A stretch of 64,000 bases of DNA from Saprospiraceae bacterium (GTDB taxonomy: Bacteria > Bacteroidota > Bacteroidia > Chitinophagales > Saprospiraceae): contig BQJU01000028.1 in assembly GCA_021604865.1 (NCBI GenBank), positions 28,179 to 92,178 on the forward strand. The letters run 5' to 3'. The position numbers and the translations under genes were made by a program. Of the stretch, positions 9,815-19,677 are shown piece after piece (the first letter of the stretch is position 1; each line of letters opens with the position of its first letter). The notes under the pieces were generated by a model, which saw nothing but the letters and a program-made list of their open reading frames with translations, was not told where the DNA came from and made no database searches.

Positions 9815-10519
9815 ATGATAAAATTAATCGACCTCGAAAAATCTGTAAGGACTGGCTTGAATAGAGCCTGGATTCTCAATCAGGTCAATCTGGAAATTAA
9901 GGCCGGCGAATTTGTCACCATAATGGGGCCAAGTGGAGCAGGGAAAACGACTTTGCTAAATATCATCGGTATGCTGGAATCTCCTACGGGAGGCGAGTAT
10001 CACTTTCTTGACGAGCCGGTACACCGCCTCAATGAGCGTAAACGGCACGACATCCACAAACAATATATGGGTTTCGTTTTCCAGGCTTATCATCTGATTG
10101 ATGATTTGACGGTTTATGAAAACATTGAAACACCCCTGTTATACCGCAATGTAAAGGGGAAAGACCGGAAAAGCATCGTGGCAGATATTCTGGACCGATT
10201 CAGCATTGTCGCCAAAAAAGACCTGTTTCCCGATCAGTTGTCTGGTGGTCAACAGCAATTGGTTGGCGTGGCCCGGGCCGTGATCCACAAACCCAGACTA
10301 TTGCTGGCTGATGAGCCTACTGGCAACTTACATAGCAAACAAGGGGAAGAGATCATGGAATTATTCCGCGAACTCAATGAAGAAGGCGTGACCATCATCC
10401 AGGTAACCCATTCCGAAAAGAATGCTGAATATGGAAGCCGCATTATTGAAATCGTAGACGGGAATATCCGTACTGATGAACAAGTTCGAAAATCTGCCAG
10501 TGTTTACGGCACAAAATAA
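9815..10519 (+). CDS. ABC transporter ATP-binding protein, MacB/LolD type (234 aa)
   Basis: Cytoplasmic ATPase that drives MacB-type permeases. All motifs are intact: Walker A GPSGAGKT (38-45), Q-loop FQ (89-90), signature LSGGQQQ (142-148), Walker B LLLADEPTG (162-170) and the switch histidine in VTHS (H199). The length is normal for the LolD/MacB ATPase family, and the FVFQAYHLIDDLTVYENIE stretch is typical of it. It is the only ATPase in an array of six permeases, four upstream and two downstream on the same strand, so it probably serves several of them. Upstream dyads suggest it is regulated separately. Whether the system exports a lipoprotein, a lipid or a peptide cannot be read from sequence. 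Confidence 0.96.
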   Translation: MIKLIDLEKSVRTGLNRAWILNQVNLEIKAGEFVTIMGPSGAGKTTLLNIIGMLESPTGGEYHFLDEPVHRLNERKRHDIHKQYMGFVFQAYHLIDDLTVYENIETPLLYRNVKGKDRKSIVADILDRFSIVAKKDLFPDQLSGGQQQLVGVARAVIHKPRLLLADEPTGNLHSKQGEEIMELFRELNEEGVTIIQVTHSEKNAEYGSRIIEIVDGNIRTDEQVRKSASVYGTK

Positions 10520-10832
10520 AAACTGACCCGACAGTCACTAAAAGTAAAAAAAGAAATCACCGAATTTTTAAAATCAACCACCCGACAAAACCCATTTAAG
10601 GAAGGCTCAACAGTTTCGGTTTTATAATCATTCTATGAATCCGGGAACTGTTGAGGTAACCTTAAACAAGCGCTTAGCAATTGAAATTTTCCCGACTGTT
10701 TTTTTACCATCCGTGTATGATTGACAATGGACTTTGAGAGATGTTTGGCGGCCAATTTTTTGGCGGTAAAACCCGACCGACCTTCAAATATGATGATGCT
10801 CTGAACAAGTTCTTTAAGAATCAAATTAAATT
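10520..10832. other. Intergenic region with a spaced 10-bp inverted repeat
   Basis: This 313-base gap inside the transporter array holds no convincing gene. A perfect inverted repeat, CTCAACAGTT (10606-10615) and AACTGTTGAG (10646-10655), encloses 30 bases that also pair in part (CGG/CCG). A small dyad, GAAC-AA-GTTC, is at 10803-10812. A 63-codon frame on the minus strand (10633-10824) has no recognisable similarity. Confidence 0.5.
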
Positions 10833-13217
10833 ATGATACATCATTATTTAAAGACGGCTCTACGTGGGCTAAGTCGTCAAAAAGGTAATAGTTTTTTGAA
10901 TATTGCTGGCCTGGCTCTTGGCCTTTTAGTCAGCATGCTGATGTTTCTATGGGTGCAGGATGAATTGGGTTATGATCGTTTCCACAAAAACGAAGCCCGG
11001 ATTTTCCGCCTGCACAACCTGATGAACGAAGGTAATGGCGCTATTTCCAATTGGCAAGGCACCCCCGCTCCTTACGCAAATGTGTTGCGGGAAGCATTAC
11101 CTGAAATAGAAAACGTTACCGCTTTGGGTACCTGGAGCCATAAGCTAATAGTGGATGAAAAATCCTTCCTGGAGCACGGGGCTTATGCTTTTCCCTATAT
11201 ATTTGATGTGTTTAGTTTTGATTTTTTGGAAGGGGATCTGGGAAATGCATTTTCCGATCCCAATTCTATTGTTTTATCCGAAAAGCTGGCGGCTAAATTT
11301 TTTGGCATCAACTGGCGAGAGGAAGGCAGGACCATTGGGCAAAGTATCGCATTAGAGGATGGACAGCTTTTGAATGTGACCGGCGTTTTTGCAGATATTC
11401 CCAGACAATCGACCCTGAATTTTGACTACCTGATTCCCATCGATAATCTGGAGAAAAAATATCCCGGATCACTTACACAATGGGGCAGTTTTAATTTTGA
11501 TATGTACTTTTTGCTGTCTAAAGGGGCCGACCCTAAAAAGACTGCTGATAAAATGTACCAGATTATCAAGGATAATACCCAAGGAGGTTATCCCGAACAC
11601 GGTATGTTTCTTCAACCATTGAAAGACCAATACCTTTATTCCAAATTTGAAAATGGCAAACCTGTAGGTGGCAGAATTGATTATGTGCAGATATTTTTTC
11701 TGGCGGCACTTTTTGTGCTCTTTATTGCCTGCATCAATTATATGAACCTCACCACTGCCCGTTCTTCTCAGCGAGCCCGGGAAGTGGGCGTTCGCAAAGT
11801 AGTCGGGGCTCCCCGTAGTAAGTTGGTCAGCCAATTTATTACCGAGGCACTATTAACCACCTTTCTGGCTGGGGTATTGGCTTTGATTGGCGCCCAGTTT
11901 TTGTTGCCTTATTTTAATACCCTAACAGGAAAAGAAATTTTAATTGATTTTTTAGATCCGGGTAATCTCTTGTTATTTACCGGCTTTCTGACGGTAGTAG
12001 GCGTATTGGCCGGCAGTTATCCGGCGCTGATGATGTCTTCCTTTGATATCATCAAAATCCTCAAAGGCAAACTGACCAACAAATGGGGTGCCGTTCAATT
12101 GCGCAGGCTGATGGTCATTATGCAGTTTACCCTTTCCATGCTGTTGCTCATTGGTGCTATTGTGGTACGCGGACAAATCAATTACCTCAAATCTGCTGAT
12201 CTGGGCATGGATAAAAAAAATGTTGTGTTTTTTCCACTCTCTGAAACACAGAGAGAAAAATTAGACCTTTTTAAAAATGAACTAAGCCAACAACCCAACA
12301 TCGAAGTAGTGACGGGAAGTGATTCAAATCCACTGCGGATCAATAGTATGACCGGTGATCCAGTATGGGAAGGAATGACGGATGACCAAAGGGGGATTTT
12401 TAATATCATTATCACAGACCATCAATTTTTAAATATCCTGAAAGTCCCGCTGATAGCCGGTGAAAATTTCCGCAAAGAAATGACCGTTGACACAACTAAT
12501 ATGGCATACATCATCAACGAAGAAGCTGCCCGCACAATGGGACTGGAATCACCTATTGGGAAAAAACTGTCTTTTTGGGGAGACGAGGGGCGTATCATTG
12601 GCGTAGTAAAAGATTTTCATTTTTCTTCGCTCCACCAACCTATCAAGCCGCTGATTTTGCGGTATGATCCGGAAGGAGGGAATAACCTGATATTGATTCG
12701 CCCCAAGGATGGTCAGACGGAGGCTGCTCTTGCCGAACTTCAAACGACCTTTCAGAAGATCTCTGGTGGCGAAACGGTTGCCTACGAATTTCTGGATCAG
12801 CTATACGAAAAGATGTATAAAAGTGAGGAAACCACCAGTGATCTGGCCGATTTGTTTGCCGTCATTGCACTCATTATCTCCTGTTTGGGGTTGTTGGGCT
12901 TATCTGCCTTTTTAGCCGAAAGGCGCACCAAAGAAGTGGGGATTCGCAAAGTGCTGGGGGCCTCAGTGGGCAATATTCTCATGTTGCTCAATAAAGAATT
13001 CGGTCAGTTATTATTAATCGCCTTTCTCACAGCAGCCCCTTTGGCCTGGTATCTCCTGCGGGCTTGGTTGCAGAAGTTTGCCTATCACGTAGATATTGGA
13101 TGGCAAATGATCCTGGTGGCTGGGTTGATCATGGGGTTGACGGCGGCCCTGACCGTGAGCTTTTATACCCTACGTTCAGCATTGCGTAATCCGGTGAAGG
13201 CATTGCGGTATGAGTAA
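10833..13217 (+). CDS. FtsX/MacB-like ABC transporter permease (794 aa)
   Basis: Inner-membrane double-FtsX permease, the fifth of the array and the first after the ATPase. TM1 is at about 18-42 and is followed by QDELGYDRFHKNEARIFRL and the MacB-like periplasmic core. The first FtsX unit starts at about 287 and carries AREVGVRKVVGAPRSKL. A helix lies at about 430, then a second periplasmic core with the typical IIGVVKDFHFSSLHQPIKPL segment, and a last FtsX unit with TKEVGIRKVLGAS. It ends NPVKALRYE, the same tail as the permease at 2329, and the two are similar throughout, which suggests a relatively recent duplication. A 66-base gap precedes the next permease. Confidence 0.95.
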   Translation: MIHHYLKTALRGLSRQKGNSFLNIAGLALGLLVSMLMFLWVQDELGYDRFHKNEARIFRLHNLMNEGNGAISNWQGTPAPYANVLREALPEIENVTALGTWSHKLIVDEKSFLEHGAYAFPYIFDVFSFDFLEGDLGNAFSDPNSIVLSEKLAAKFFGINWREEGRTIGQSIALEDGQLLNVTGVFADIPRQSTLNFDYLIPIDNLEKKYPGSLTQWGSFNFDMYFLLSKGADPKKTADKMYQIIKDNTQGGYPEHGMFLQPLKDQYLYSKFENGKPVGGRIDYVQIFFLAALFVLFIACINYMNLTTARSSQRAREVGVRKVVGAPRSKLVSQFITEALLTTFLAGVLALIGAQFLLPYFNTLTGKEILIDFLDPGNLLLFTGFLTVVGVLAGSYPALMMSSFDIIKILKGKLTNKWGAVQLRRLMVIMQFTLSMLLLIGAIVVRGQINYLKSADLGMDKKNVVFFPLSETQREKLDLFKNELSQQPNIEVVTGSDSNPLRINSMTGDPVWEGMTDDQRGIFNIIITDHQFLNILKVPLIAGENFRKEMTVDTTNMAYIINEEAARTMGLESPIGKKLSFWGDEGRIIGVVKDFHFSSLHQPIKPLILRYDPEGGNNLILIRPKDGQTEAALAELQTTFQKISGGETVAYEFLDQLYEKMYKSEETTSDLADLFAVIALIISCLGLLGLSAFLAERRTKEVGIRKVLGASVGNILMLLNKEFGQLLLIAFLTAAPLAWYLLRAWLQKFAYHVDIGWQMILVAGLIMGLTAALTVSFYTLRSALRNPVKALRYE

Positions 13218-13283
13218 ATACTGGCCAACCCTGTAGCTGTTTTGAAAAATGAATAAAAAAGCCCATTTCAATAAGAGCGTACC

Positions 13284-15704
13284 ATGTGGAAAAATCATAT
13301 AAAAATAGCAGCTAGAAAACTGGCAAAGTCAAAATTGAATACGGCTATCCATGTTCTTGGATTATCGATTGGTATCGCCTGTTGTTTTGTCATTTTTTTG
13401 TTTGTCCAATACCACCTGCAGTTTGACACCCAATATCCTTATGCAGACCGGATATACCGGGTCGGCTTGATCAACCAGGAGCCGGAGGTACTGAACTACG
13501 GAGGCAATACCCCCTACGTCATGGGAGCCGCTATGCGTAATGAATTCCCCGATATGGAAAAAGTAGGGAGTCTGCATATCGATGGTGAAGCGACCATTCA
13601 AAAATCGGATGGCGAAAAATACAAAGCTGAGGTCTTATTTGCTGACGGCGATTTTTTCGACATCTTTGATTTTAAGGTATTGGAAGGTGATGCTTCTACT
13701 GCTTTAAACCTGCCGAATCAAGCGGTTATCACCAAGAGTCTGGCCGACAAAATCTATTCCGGCCAAAAAGCCATTGGGCAGACGATAAGCCTTGGCGGCA
13801 AATTGAATTTAACCATTGCTGCAATTATGGAGGATTTGCCAAAAACTTCCCATTTGCAGGGCGAACTGATTACCTCTTTTACTTCTTTTACAACGGACTA
13901 TTTCGGGATCGATGTAGATTCTTGGGGCACCACACTTTCGGGATGTACTTATGTCCGGCTGGGGCCAAATGAATCGCCAGACCGATACGAAGCCGGGCTT
14001 AAAGGTTTTGCTAAGAAATATTTGACCTCTGAAGAAGAAGAAACCAATATAGAACTCTACTTACAACCATTGGCTGATATCCATTTTGATCAGCGATATA
14101 CTGCTGGAGGAACCCGCCCTTCAATCAATCCGTTATACTTGTGGTTTTTTTCTGGATTGGGAGCTTTAATCCTACTGGTAGCCTGTATCAATTTTATCAA
14201 TCTTTCTACCGCACAGTCTGTGCAGCGGGCCCAGGAGATTGGTATTCGTAAAGTGGTTGGAGCACAACGCAGGCAACTGATTGGCCAATTTCTTGGGGAA
14301 ACCTTCCTGGTCACTGTTCTTTCCGTTTTCCTATCCGTTTTAATGGTGGAATTGATGTTGCCCTATTTTAATGCCTCTTTTGATTTGCCACTTCAGGTTG
14401 ATTATATAGCCAATCCGAGCCTGCTGGTATTTTTTCTATTATTGACTCTGTTTATAACCATTCTTGCCGGATTATATCCTGCGGTAGTTATTGCCCGATT
14501 CCGACCGGTGCTGGCTATTAAAACGGGTATGGCACAAATGGGACGGGGCAATAGCTGGATGAGAAAAGGTCTGGTCACTGTTCAGTTTTGCATATCAACC
14601 TTATTGGTGATCGGATCTTTGGCAATTGGTCAACAATTACATTTTGTTCAACAAAAAAGCCTTGGATTTGACCAGGATGCCATTCTGGTAATGGATATTT
14701 CGAATAGGGAAAAACTAGCATCTTTCCGGGAACAGTTGCTGGCAGATCCCAATATTAGTGCCGTTTCCTTTTCATTGGGCGCGCCAACTTCTTCGAATAA
14801 TATTAGTAGTAGTCTGTATCGTTCTCCTGAGGATAAGGCGGATTGGGTAAAAGTGGCACTTAAGACCGTTGATGGTAATTATTTTGAAACTTTTGGTTTG
14901 CAAATGGCAGCCGGGCGTCCACTCAACCCTGACGACCAAAGAAAAATGGATCAGGCTGGTGATGATGCCAAAGATTTTCCTTTTGTGATTAATGAAAAAT
15001 TGGCACAAAAGCTTGGATTTGCACAGGCTACTGATGCTTTGAATCAAACATATACCATAGGGGTTAATGACATTCGTGGAAGGATAGTGGGCGTTGTCAG
15101 GGACTTTAATATGCATTCCCTGCATCAGGAAATTATCCCCCTAATTATGTTTCCCTATAAAGACCTATATTTTCGAGCGGGTATTAAGGTTAAAACCAGT
15201 GACCTTGAATCTACATTGACACATATTGAGCAGAAATGGGAAAAATTTAACCCCGGACAGGTTTTTGAGTATGATTTTCTGGATGAAAATATCCGTCAGT
15301 TGTATGAATCCGAAACGCGATTGTTGTCCCTGTTTGGCGTTCTTTCTGGAATGGCCATATTGATTGCCTGTCTAGGTTTGTGGGGGTTGATTACTTATAT
15401 TACCCAACAGAAAACCAAGGAGATTGGGGTGCGTAAAGTATTGGGTGCTTCTGTGATGCAGATTATCAATTTGCTTTCCAGAGAATTTTCGGGGTTGGTG
15501 ATTTTGGGATTTCTGCTGGCAGCACCTATGGCCTATTTTGGGTTGAGTCGCTGGCTGGACAATTTTGCCTATCACATACAATTGAGTATAGGTTTATTCC
15601 TATTTGCGGGATTAATGGTTTATCTGCTTGCTTTATTGACCGTTAGTTATCAGTCTTACCGGGCGGCAATGGCGAATCCTGCAGAGGCTTTGAGAGCGGA
15701 GTGA
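13284..15704 (+). CDS. FtsX/MacB-like ABC transporter permease (806 aa)
   Basis: Last permease of the main array, with the same plan: TM1 at about 18-43, a MacB-like periplasmic domain, and an FtsX unit at about 285-400 with AQEIGIRKVVGAQRRQL. A helix follows, then a second periplasmic domain containing IVGVVRDFNMHSLHQEIIPL and a final FtsX unit with TKEIGVRKVLGAS. It ends NPAEALRAE. The ATG start (MWKNHIKIAARKLAKSKLN) parallels the starts of the sister genes. Its stop is followed by a hairpin shared with the convergent T9SS gene, which marks the end of the operon. The substrate is unknown. Confidence 0.95.
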   Translation: MWKNHIKIAARKLAKSKLNTAIHVLGLSIGIACCFVIFLFVQYHLQFDTQYPYADRIYRVGLINQEPEVLNYGGNTPYVMGAAMRNEFPDMEKVGSLHIDGEATIQKSDGEKYKAEVLFADGDFFDIFDFKVLEGDASTALNLPNQAVITKSLADKIYSGQKAIGQTISLGGKLNLTIAAIMEDLPKTSHLQGELITSFTSFTTDYFGIDVDSWGTTLSGCTYVRLGPNESPDRYEAGLKGFAKKYLTSEEEETNIELYLQPLADIHFDQRYTAGGTRPSINPLYLWFFSGLGALILLVACINFINLSTAQSVQRAQEIGIRKVVGAQRRQLIGQFLGETFLVTVLSVFLSVLMVELMLPYFNASFDLPLQVDYIANPSLLVFFLLLTLFITILAGLYPAVVIARFRPVLAIKTGMAQMGRGNSWMRKGLVTVQFCISTLLVIGSLAIGQQLHFVQQKSLGFDQDAILVMDISNREKLASFREQLLADPNISAVSFSLGAPTSSNNISSSLYRSPEDKADWVKVALKTVDGNYFETFGLQMAAGRPLNPDDQRKMDQAGDDAKDFPFVINEKLAQKLGFAQATDALNQTYTIGVNDIRGRIVGVVRDFNMHSLHQEIIPLIMFPYKDLYFRAGIKVKTSDLESTLTHIEQKWEKFNPGQVFEYDFLDENIRQLYESETRLLSLFGVLSGMAILIACLGLWGLITYITQQKTKEIGVRKVLGASVMQIINLLSREFSGLVILGFLLAAPMAYFGLSRWLDNFAYHIQLSIGLFLFAGLMVYLLALLTVSYQSYRAAMANPAEALRAE

Positions 15705-15744
15705 TGAAAACTGAGGACAAAATATGGGATTTAATGAGGATAAA

Positions 15745-15775
15745 TCCAGGAGCCAGTTTTTCGCTGGCCCCTGGA
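15745..15775. terminator. Bidirectional terminator-like hairpin
   Basis: Arms TCCAGGAGCCAG (15745-15756) and CTGGCCCCTGGA (15764-15775) pair with one mismatch around a 7-base loop. The hairpin lies between the convergent permease and T9SS genes. An A/T-rich stretch follows on the + side, so it could serve both genes. Confidence 0.6.
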
Positions 15776-15786
15776 ATGAAACATTT

Positions 15787-17469
15787 TTATTGTTTAATAA
15801 ATTTTAAATTTTGTTGCTGGCTACCATTGCTGATATTAAGCAGGTAGATGCCAGGTTGCAGATCATGCAGGTTCATTTCCAGGCTGTGTTGACCACTAGC
15901 CAGCTGGCCGTGATTAGCTGACCTCACCTCTTGTCCCAAAGTATTCATTATTCGGGTACTGACCATATTGCTTTCTTCGAGATTAAACCTTAGGGCAGCC
16001 ATTTCTGAAACCGGATTGGGGAAGAAAGACAGTTCCTTGAGAAAATCCAGGTCATTGACACCTGAAACGATATCTCCAATAATTTGGAGTCCAAAATCTC
16101 CCGGAGCATCAGAAGTCAAACGAGTTGTTACCCGGATAAATAACTGAGTGGGTTCAAGTGGCAAACCTGTCAGTGTATCCGTATCTAACTGAATATCCGC
16201 ATTAACATTCAAACAACTTCCCATTATTACAGAGGTGTCTACCATCATATCACAGGCTGCAAAAACATCCATGAAGAAGGCTGAGTTTTCAATGTCATTA
16301 GCCAGGAGTAGCCGTAATTCCAGGGTTTCATTTCCCAGCGTATTGAAGGTGTACCATACATCGGAAAATTCACCGCCATTTTGGTTGGTCAGGCAAATCG
16401 GATAGATGTAATTTTCTGATTCGAAAGTACCATCAGCCGTCGTTCCGGAAATGACGTCTTCAAAATTATCAGCTACTTCTCTGGTGATGATATAGGCTTC
16501 GCCGGGCGTGTCACACAGGTCATTGGCTGGAGGCATTGGAGCAGCAACTTCTATGAGGTCAAAAGTACCTTGACCCTGTTCGCCGTTCCAGCCGCCAATA
16601 CGCATGAGGTAGGTTTGGCCTTCATCCACAGTAAAGACCACGGAGGAAGAATAGTTTTCACAACCAGCACCATCGTCGTTGCAGGTGTACAAATCTTCAT
16701 CTGCTACCGGGCAATTTACGTTTGGACCATACACAGCAAGGCGAGAGTCGAAGTTGATCGAGTTGCAGGTAGCCCATTGCACAGCACCGGTAAAGTCTGG
16801 CGTAAAGGTATACCAGATATCATTAGTGGCTGTAATACTACCAAATCCGAAGCAGGGATTATCCGGATGGTCGGGCCCATCCGTGGTTGCATCAATCGTG
16901 GAAAACGCCTGATCTTCGCCCAAGGTAATGGCAATGGCGTTGCCACATTGGTTATTGTCTGGCCCACCTACCAATTCTTCCATAATAAAAGTACCAGTGC
17001 CTTCCGCTATGCCATCCGCGTCGGCATAACCGCCCACCCGTAGCAGGTAAGTCTGTCCGGAGGTCACCGGGAAGCTCACTTCAGAAGTAAAAAATGCAGC
17101 AGAACAACCAGCAGGTCCATCATCATTACAAGCCAGAAAATCATCTGGTCCGGGAGTACAGGCTATTCCAGCCTGATAAACTACAACCCGGGAATCGTAA
17201 TCGGCGGTACCGCAATTGGACCATTTTACTTCTCCTGTAATGGGCGAAGTAAAGGTGTACCACACATCATGTGGAATGGAATCATTGGTGCCAAAACAAC
17301 TCGCAGACGGATGTTTGGGACCGTCAGTAGTCGATTCCAGTGTGGTGAAATCATAGGTAATGTCGAGCATTACCTCGATGGCATCTGCACAGGCATCGTT
17401 AGCCGGTGCTTGTGCCTTGATGCCCGAAGTCAAGGCAAAAAAGCATAGTAATAGTAAATAACGCATCAT
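15787..17469 (-). CDS. Secreted protein with two tandem repeats and a T9SS type A sorting domain (~560 aa)
   Basis: Exported protein, probably attached to the cell surface by the type IX secretion system. A signal peptide (MMRYLLLLCFFALTSGIKAQ) is followed by two homologous units of about 150 residues. Each unit begins with NDACADAIEV or NNQCGNAIAI, contains DVWYTFTP/S, DSR and a V-Y motif, and a CNDDG cysteine motif; such units are common in Bacteroidota surface proteins. A third, less similar domain (DVWYTFNTLGNETLEL) precedes the C-terminal sorting domain, which runs from FFPNPVSE to FIKQ (about the last 80 residues). I start at the ATG at 17469; the frame opens at a GTG three codons earlier. 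The ligand is unknown. Confidence 0.85.
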   Translation of the reverse strand: MMRYLLLLCFFALTSGIKAQAPANDACADAIEVMLDITYDFTTLESTTDGPKHPSASCFGTNDSIPHDVWYTFTSPITGEVKWSNCGTADYDSRVVVYQAGIACTPGPDDFLACNDDGPAGCSAAFFTSEVSFPVTSGQTYLLRVGGYADADGIAEGTGTFIMEELVGGPDNNQCGNAIAITLGEDQAFSTIDATTDGPDHPDNPCFGFGSITATNDIWYTFTPDFTGAVQWATCNSINFDSRLAVYGPNVNCPVADEDLYTCNDDGAGCENYSSSVVFTVDEGQTYLMRIGGWNGEQGQGTFDLIEVAAPMPPANDLCDTPGEAYIITREVADNFEDVISGTTADGTFESENYIYPICLTNQNGGEFSDVWYTFNTLGNETLELRLLLANDIENSAFFMDVFAACDMMVDTSVIMGSCLNVNADIQLDTDTLTGLPLEPTQLFIRVTTRLTSDAPGDFGLQIIGDIVSGVNDLDFLKELSFFPNPVSEMAALRFNLEESNMVSTRIMNTLGQEVRSANHGQLASGQHSLEMNLHDLQPGIYLLNISNGSQQQNLKFIKQ

Positions 17470-17814
17470 AATTAACACTTGATTGGTTAATAAATAAAAA
17501 ATTAAATTTTAGTCGGTGTGAGAAGAGACTAGTGTGATTTGATCGAGATCATTGCCCCTTTTTCTTGCTCTTTTATTAGAGCTAAAGTGGCAGTTACTTC
17601 AGACCGTTTCCACTAGGCGATTTGATGATAGGTTGATGGGGAAATTCCCCTAGGAATGTTTTTTCCATTGGTTAAAATAGAAAATATGTTAGGACTTTTT
17701 CAAATAATTAGAAAGAAAGTCCGCCTTTCTACAGAAATGATAACTGTAGCGTTGTTGCGCTGGGGCCATGATGAGGTTAAAACTACCCATGCAATGCCGT
17801 GCGCAAGCATGCAC
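17470..17814. other. Intergenic region with degenerate family A repeat
   Basis: A 345-base leader region of the T9SS gene, which reads on the minus strand. It holds a short palindrome, GGGGAAATTCCCC, near 17637-17649 and, at its far end, the degraded palindromic repeat described separately. No gene is evident. Confidence 0.5.
17749..17812. repeat. Dispersed palindromic intergenic repeat, family A, degenerate copy
   Basis: The left half (AGCGTTGTTGCGCTGGGGCC, then GATGAGGTTAAAAC) matches copy 1 at 4738 with several substitutions. The right arm is largely eroded. It abuts the end of the small membrane protein gene at 17815. Confidence 0.55.
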
Positions 17815-18201
17815 TTAAATAAGCACAAAAACCAGAACTAAGAACAAAAGAATCAGCAAAGAAGATAGCAATAAAAAGACCCTCGTCTCGGCACTGAATA
17901 CACGAATCAATGGCATCTGCGCGGCCAGCCGATCTATTGGTTGCAAGATGCCTAACGTTTTGATACGATCGTGTTCAGCGGATAGAATGCCCGCTTCTTC
18001 CAGCATCTTCCTGACGGTTTCCAAATGGGAAGGGGGAACCTGTAATTTAGCACCACCATAAGCAAATGATTCCATAGGATCGACCTGTAAAATGCGCTCA
18101 TCTCTGACAAAAAATGGGATGTCCTCAGCCTGAAGCTGACTTTTGACCAGATCCAGCTGATAGCTGTTGTGGAAAGTGGCAATGGTGATGTAGTCTTTCA
18201 T
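17815..18201 (-). CDS. DUF2007-like small protein with C-terminal membrane anchor (128 aa)
   Basis: The N-terminal about 70 residues (MKDYITIATFHNSYQLDLVKSQLQ, then IPFFVRDE) have the fold pattern of the DUF2007 family, also called putative prokaryotic signal-transducing proteins, a ferredoxin-like domain of unknown ligand. A single strongly hydrophobic helix (VFLLLSSLLILLFLVLVFVLI) forms the extreme C-terminus, so the domain probably faces the cytoplasm as a tail-anchored protein. I chose the ATG at 18201. An upstream extension to 18276 would add a segment of poor composition and moves away from the family's usual start. It lies downstream of the GPH transporter on the same strand, 96 bases away. 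Confidence 0.75.
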   Translation of the reverse strand: MKDYITIATFHNSYQLDLVKSQLQAEDIPFFVRDERILQVDPMESFAYGGAKLQVPPSHLETVRKMLEEAGILSAEHDRIKTLGILQPIDRLAAQMPLIRVFSAETRVFLLLSSLLILLFLVLVFVLI

Positions 18202-18297
18202 AAGAAAATAAAGATAACTTAAATTGTTAGCGCTTGTATCTATTTGCAGGCAAGTAATGGAATTTGTAACATACACTTTATAGCAAGAGTTGAATTT

Positions 18298-19677
18298 TTA
18301 GCTGGTTTTTGTCTGGGGTTGTCTAATAGAGGACTCTTTGAATTGTGTAAAAACGATTGCCGCCATGATACACAACACACTGGCAAAAACACCTGCCAGG
18401 CGAATGCCCAGGTCATTGCCAGGATCTTTACCAAATATGGTGAGTATGGCAAAGATCATAATGCCAATGGTTTGGCCTAACTTGGTAGAAAAATTGCGGA
18501 CAGCAAAAAACAAAGCTTCCTTTTGCTGTCCGGTACGTTCCGTATCTGTTCTCGCCAATTCGGCAATAATGGCAAAGGGCAGAATACCCAGAAAAGCAGC
18601 TGGCAAGGCGCTTAAAATGGCAAACCCGAAAATCTGGGTTTCTGCTGATATTGGTAATCGTCCAAAAAAATAAATGGAGGCGAGTAAAAATCCCTGCATG
18701 AGTAGTGAACCGAAAATTAACCACTTCATGCCCCAGTGACGGGCCATACGTACAACTAAAGGGTAAAATAACAGGGACACCAGCACCATAACACCCATCA
18801 CTTTCCCTCCTATATATTCTTCCAACCCGAGCAATACCCGAAGGAGATACAACAAGCTACTGCTAACAATCGTGAGCGAAACGAAATAGGCAAAATCAGC
18901 CAGGATAAAGAGGAGGAAATTTCGATTGGTTAGTATTTGCCGCAAGGCTAATGAAAGCGGAATGGTGGTAGGGCGCCCAACACAATATCTTTTTTCATTG
19001 ATTGTGAGCAAAGGAATCAGTAAAAACACGCCGCCTAGTAGCACCTGTATGATGATCGCCCACTGCATCGCTTCTCCCCGACCAGTCAAGAAAAATTGGT
19101 TTTGTAAAACATCTGCCAGACCAGGTGTTTGAGAAGATATGATCATACCCAATACAAAGGCCAGCGATAAATAGGTTGATAATTTTACCTTAGCCTCACT
19201 ATCTGGAGCAAGCTCGGGCAGCATGGCATTAAAAGGTACAATATATGCGGTCATAAAGAGGTAAAAACCTATCTGCATGAAGGCTAGCCACCATACATTG
19301 GCATAACTTTCCGATTGAACTAGCGGAATAAACATGCCAATACAAAAACCAATACTAGGAAATATAGCTATAGCCATAAATGGCGTACGGCGCCCTTTCG
19401 GGTGGTTTAGTTTATCACTCCAAAAAGCGATTAATGGATCGGTAAATGCATCCAGCAAGCGACCACTGGCAACGATCAATGACATCAGGGTGAAAACACC
19501 CCATACCGTGATTTGAGGTACTAACGGAGTCAAATTTGAATTATTGGGAGGCAGGTAGAGATAGATGAGCATAACCGCAATGATATTGGTCATTATAGAC
19601 CAACCCAGCATACCACAGGCATAGGCTATCTGTATACGGATGGGTAGTATATGGCTTTTAGCTATGGTATGTTCCAA
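18298..19677 (-). CDS. MFS transporter of the glycoside-pentoside-hexuronide:cation symporter (GPH) type (459 aa)
   Basis: Integral membrane symporter, probably importing a sugar or glycoside with Na+ or H+. Twelve hydrophobic segments are visible. The diagnostic MelB-like segment GRLLDAFTDPLIAFWSDKL-N-GRRTPFM lies between TM2 and TM3 (about residues 65-100) and carries the conserved aspartates of this family. The frame has no ATG before TM1. The first usable codon is TTG at 19677, and the next methionine (residue 23) would cut into TM1, so a TTG start is the best reading. There is no sugar-catabolic gene next to it, so the substrate stays open. Confidence 0.8.
   Translation of the reverse strand: MEHTIAKSHILPIRIQIAYACGMLGWSIMTNIIAVMLIYLYLPPNNSNLTPLVPQITVWGVFTLMSLIVASGRLLDAFTDPLIAFWSDKLNHPKGRRTPFMAIAIFPSIGFCIGMFIPLVQSESYANVWWLAFMQIGFYLFMTAYIVPFNAMLPELAPDSEAKVKLSTYLSLAFVLGMIISSQTPGLADVLQNQFFLTGRGEAMQWAIIIQVLLGGVFLLIPLLTINEKRYCVGRPTTIPLSLALRQILTNRNFLLFILADFAYFVSLTIVSSSLLYLLRVLLGLEEYIGGKVMGVMVLVSLLFYPLVVRMARHWGMKWLIFGSLLMQGFLLASIYFFGRLPISAETQIFGFAILSALPAAFLGILPFAIIAELARTDTERTGQQKEALFFAVRNFSTKLGQTIGIMIFAILTIFGKDPGNDLGIRLAGVFASVLCIMAAIVFTQFKESSIRQPQTKTS

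Noticed and set aside
10633..10824. 63-codon minus-strand frame between the ATPase and the next permease
   Set aside because: No recognisable domain, no supporting start context, and it overlaps half of an inverted repeat; more likely chance.
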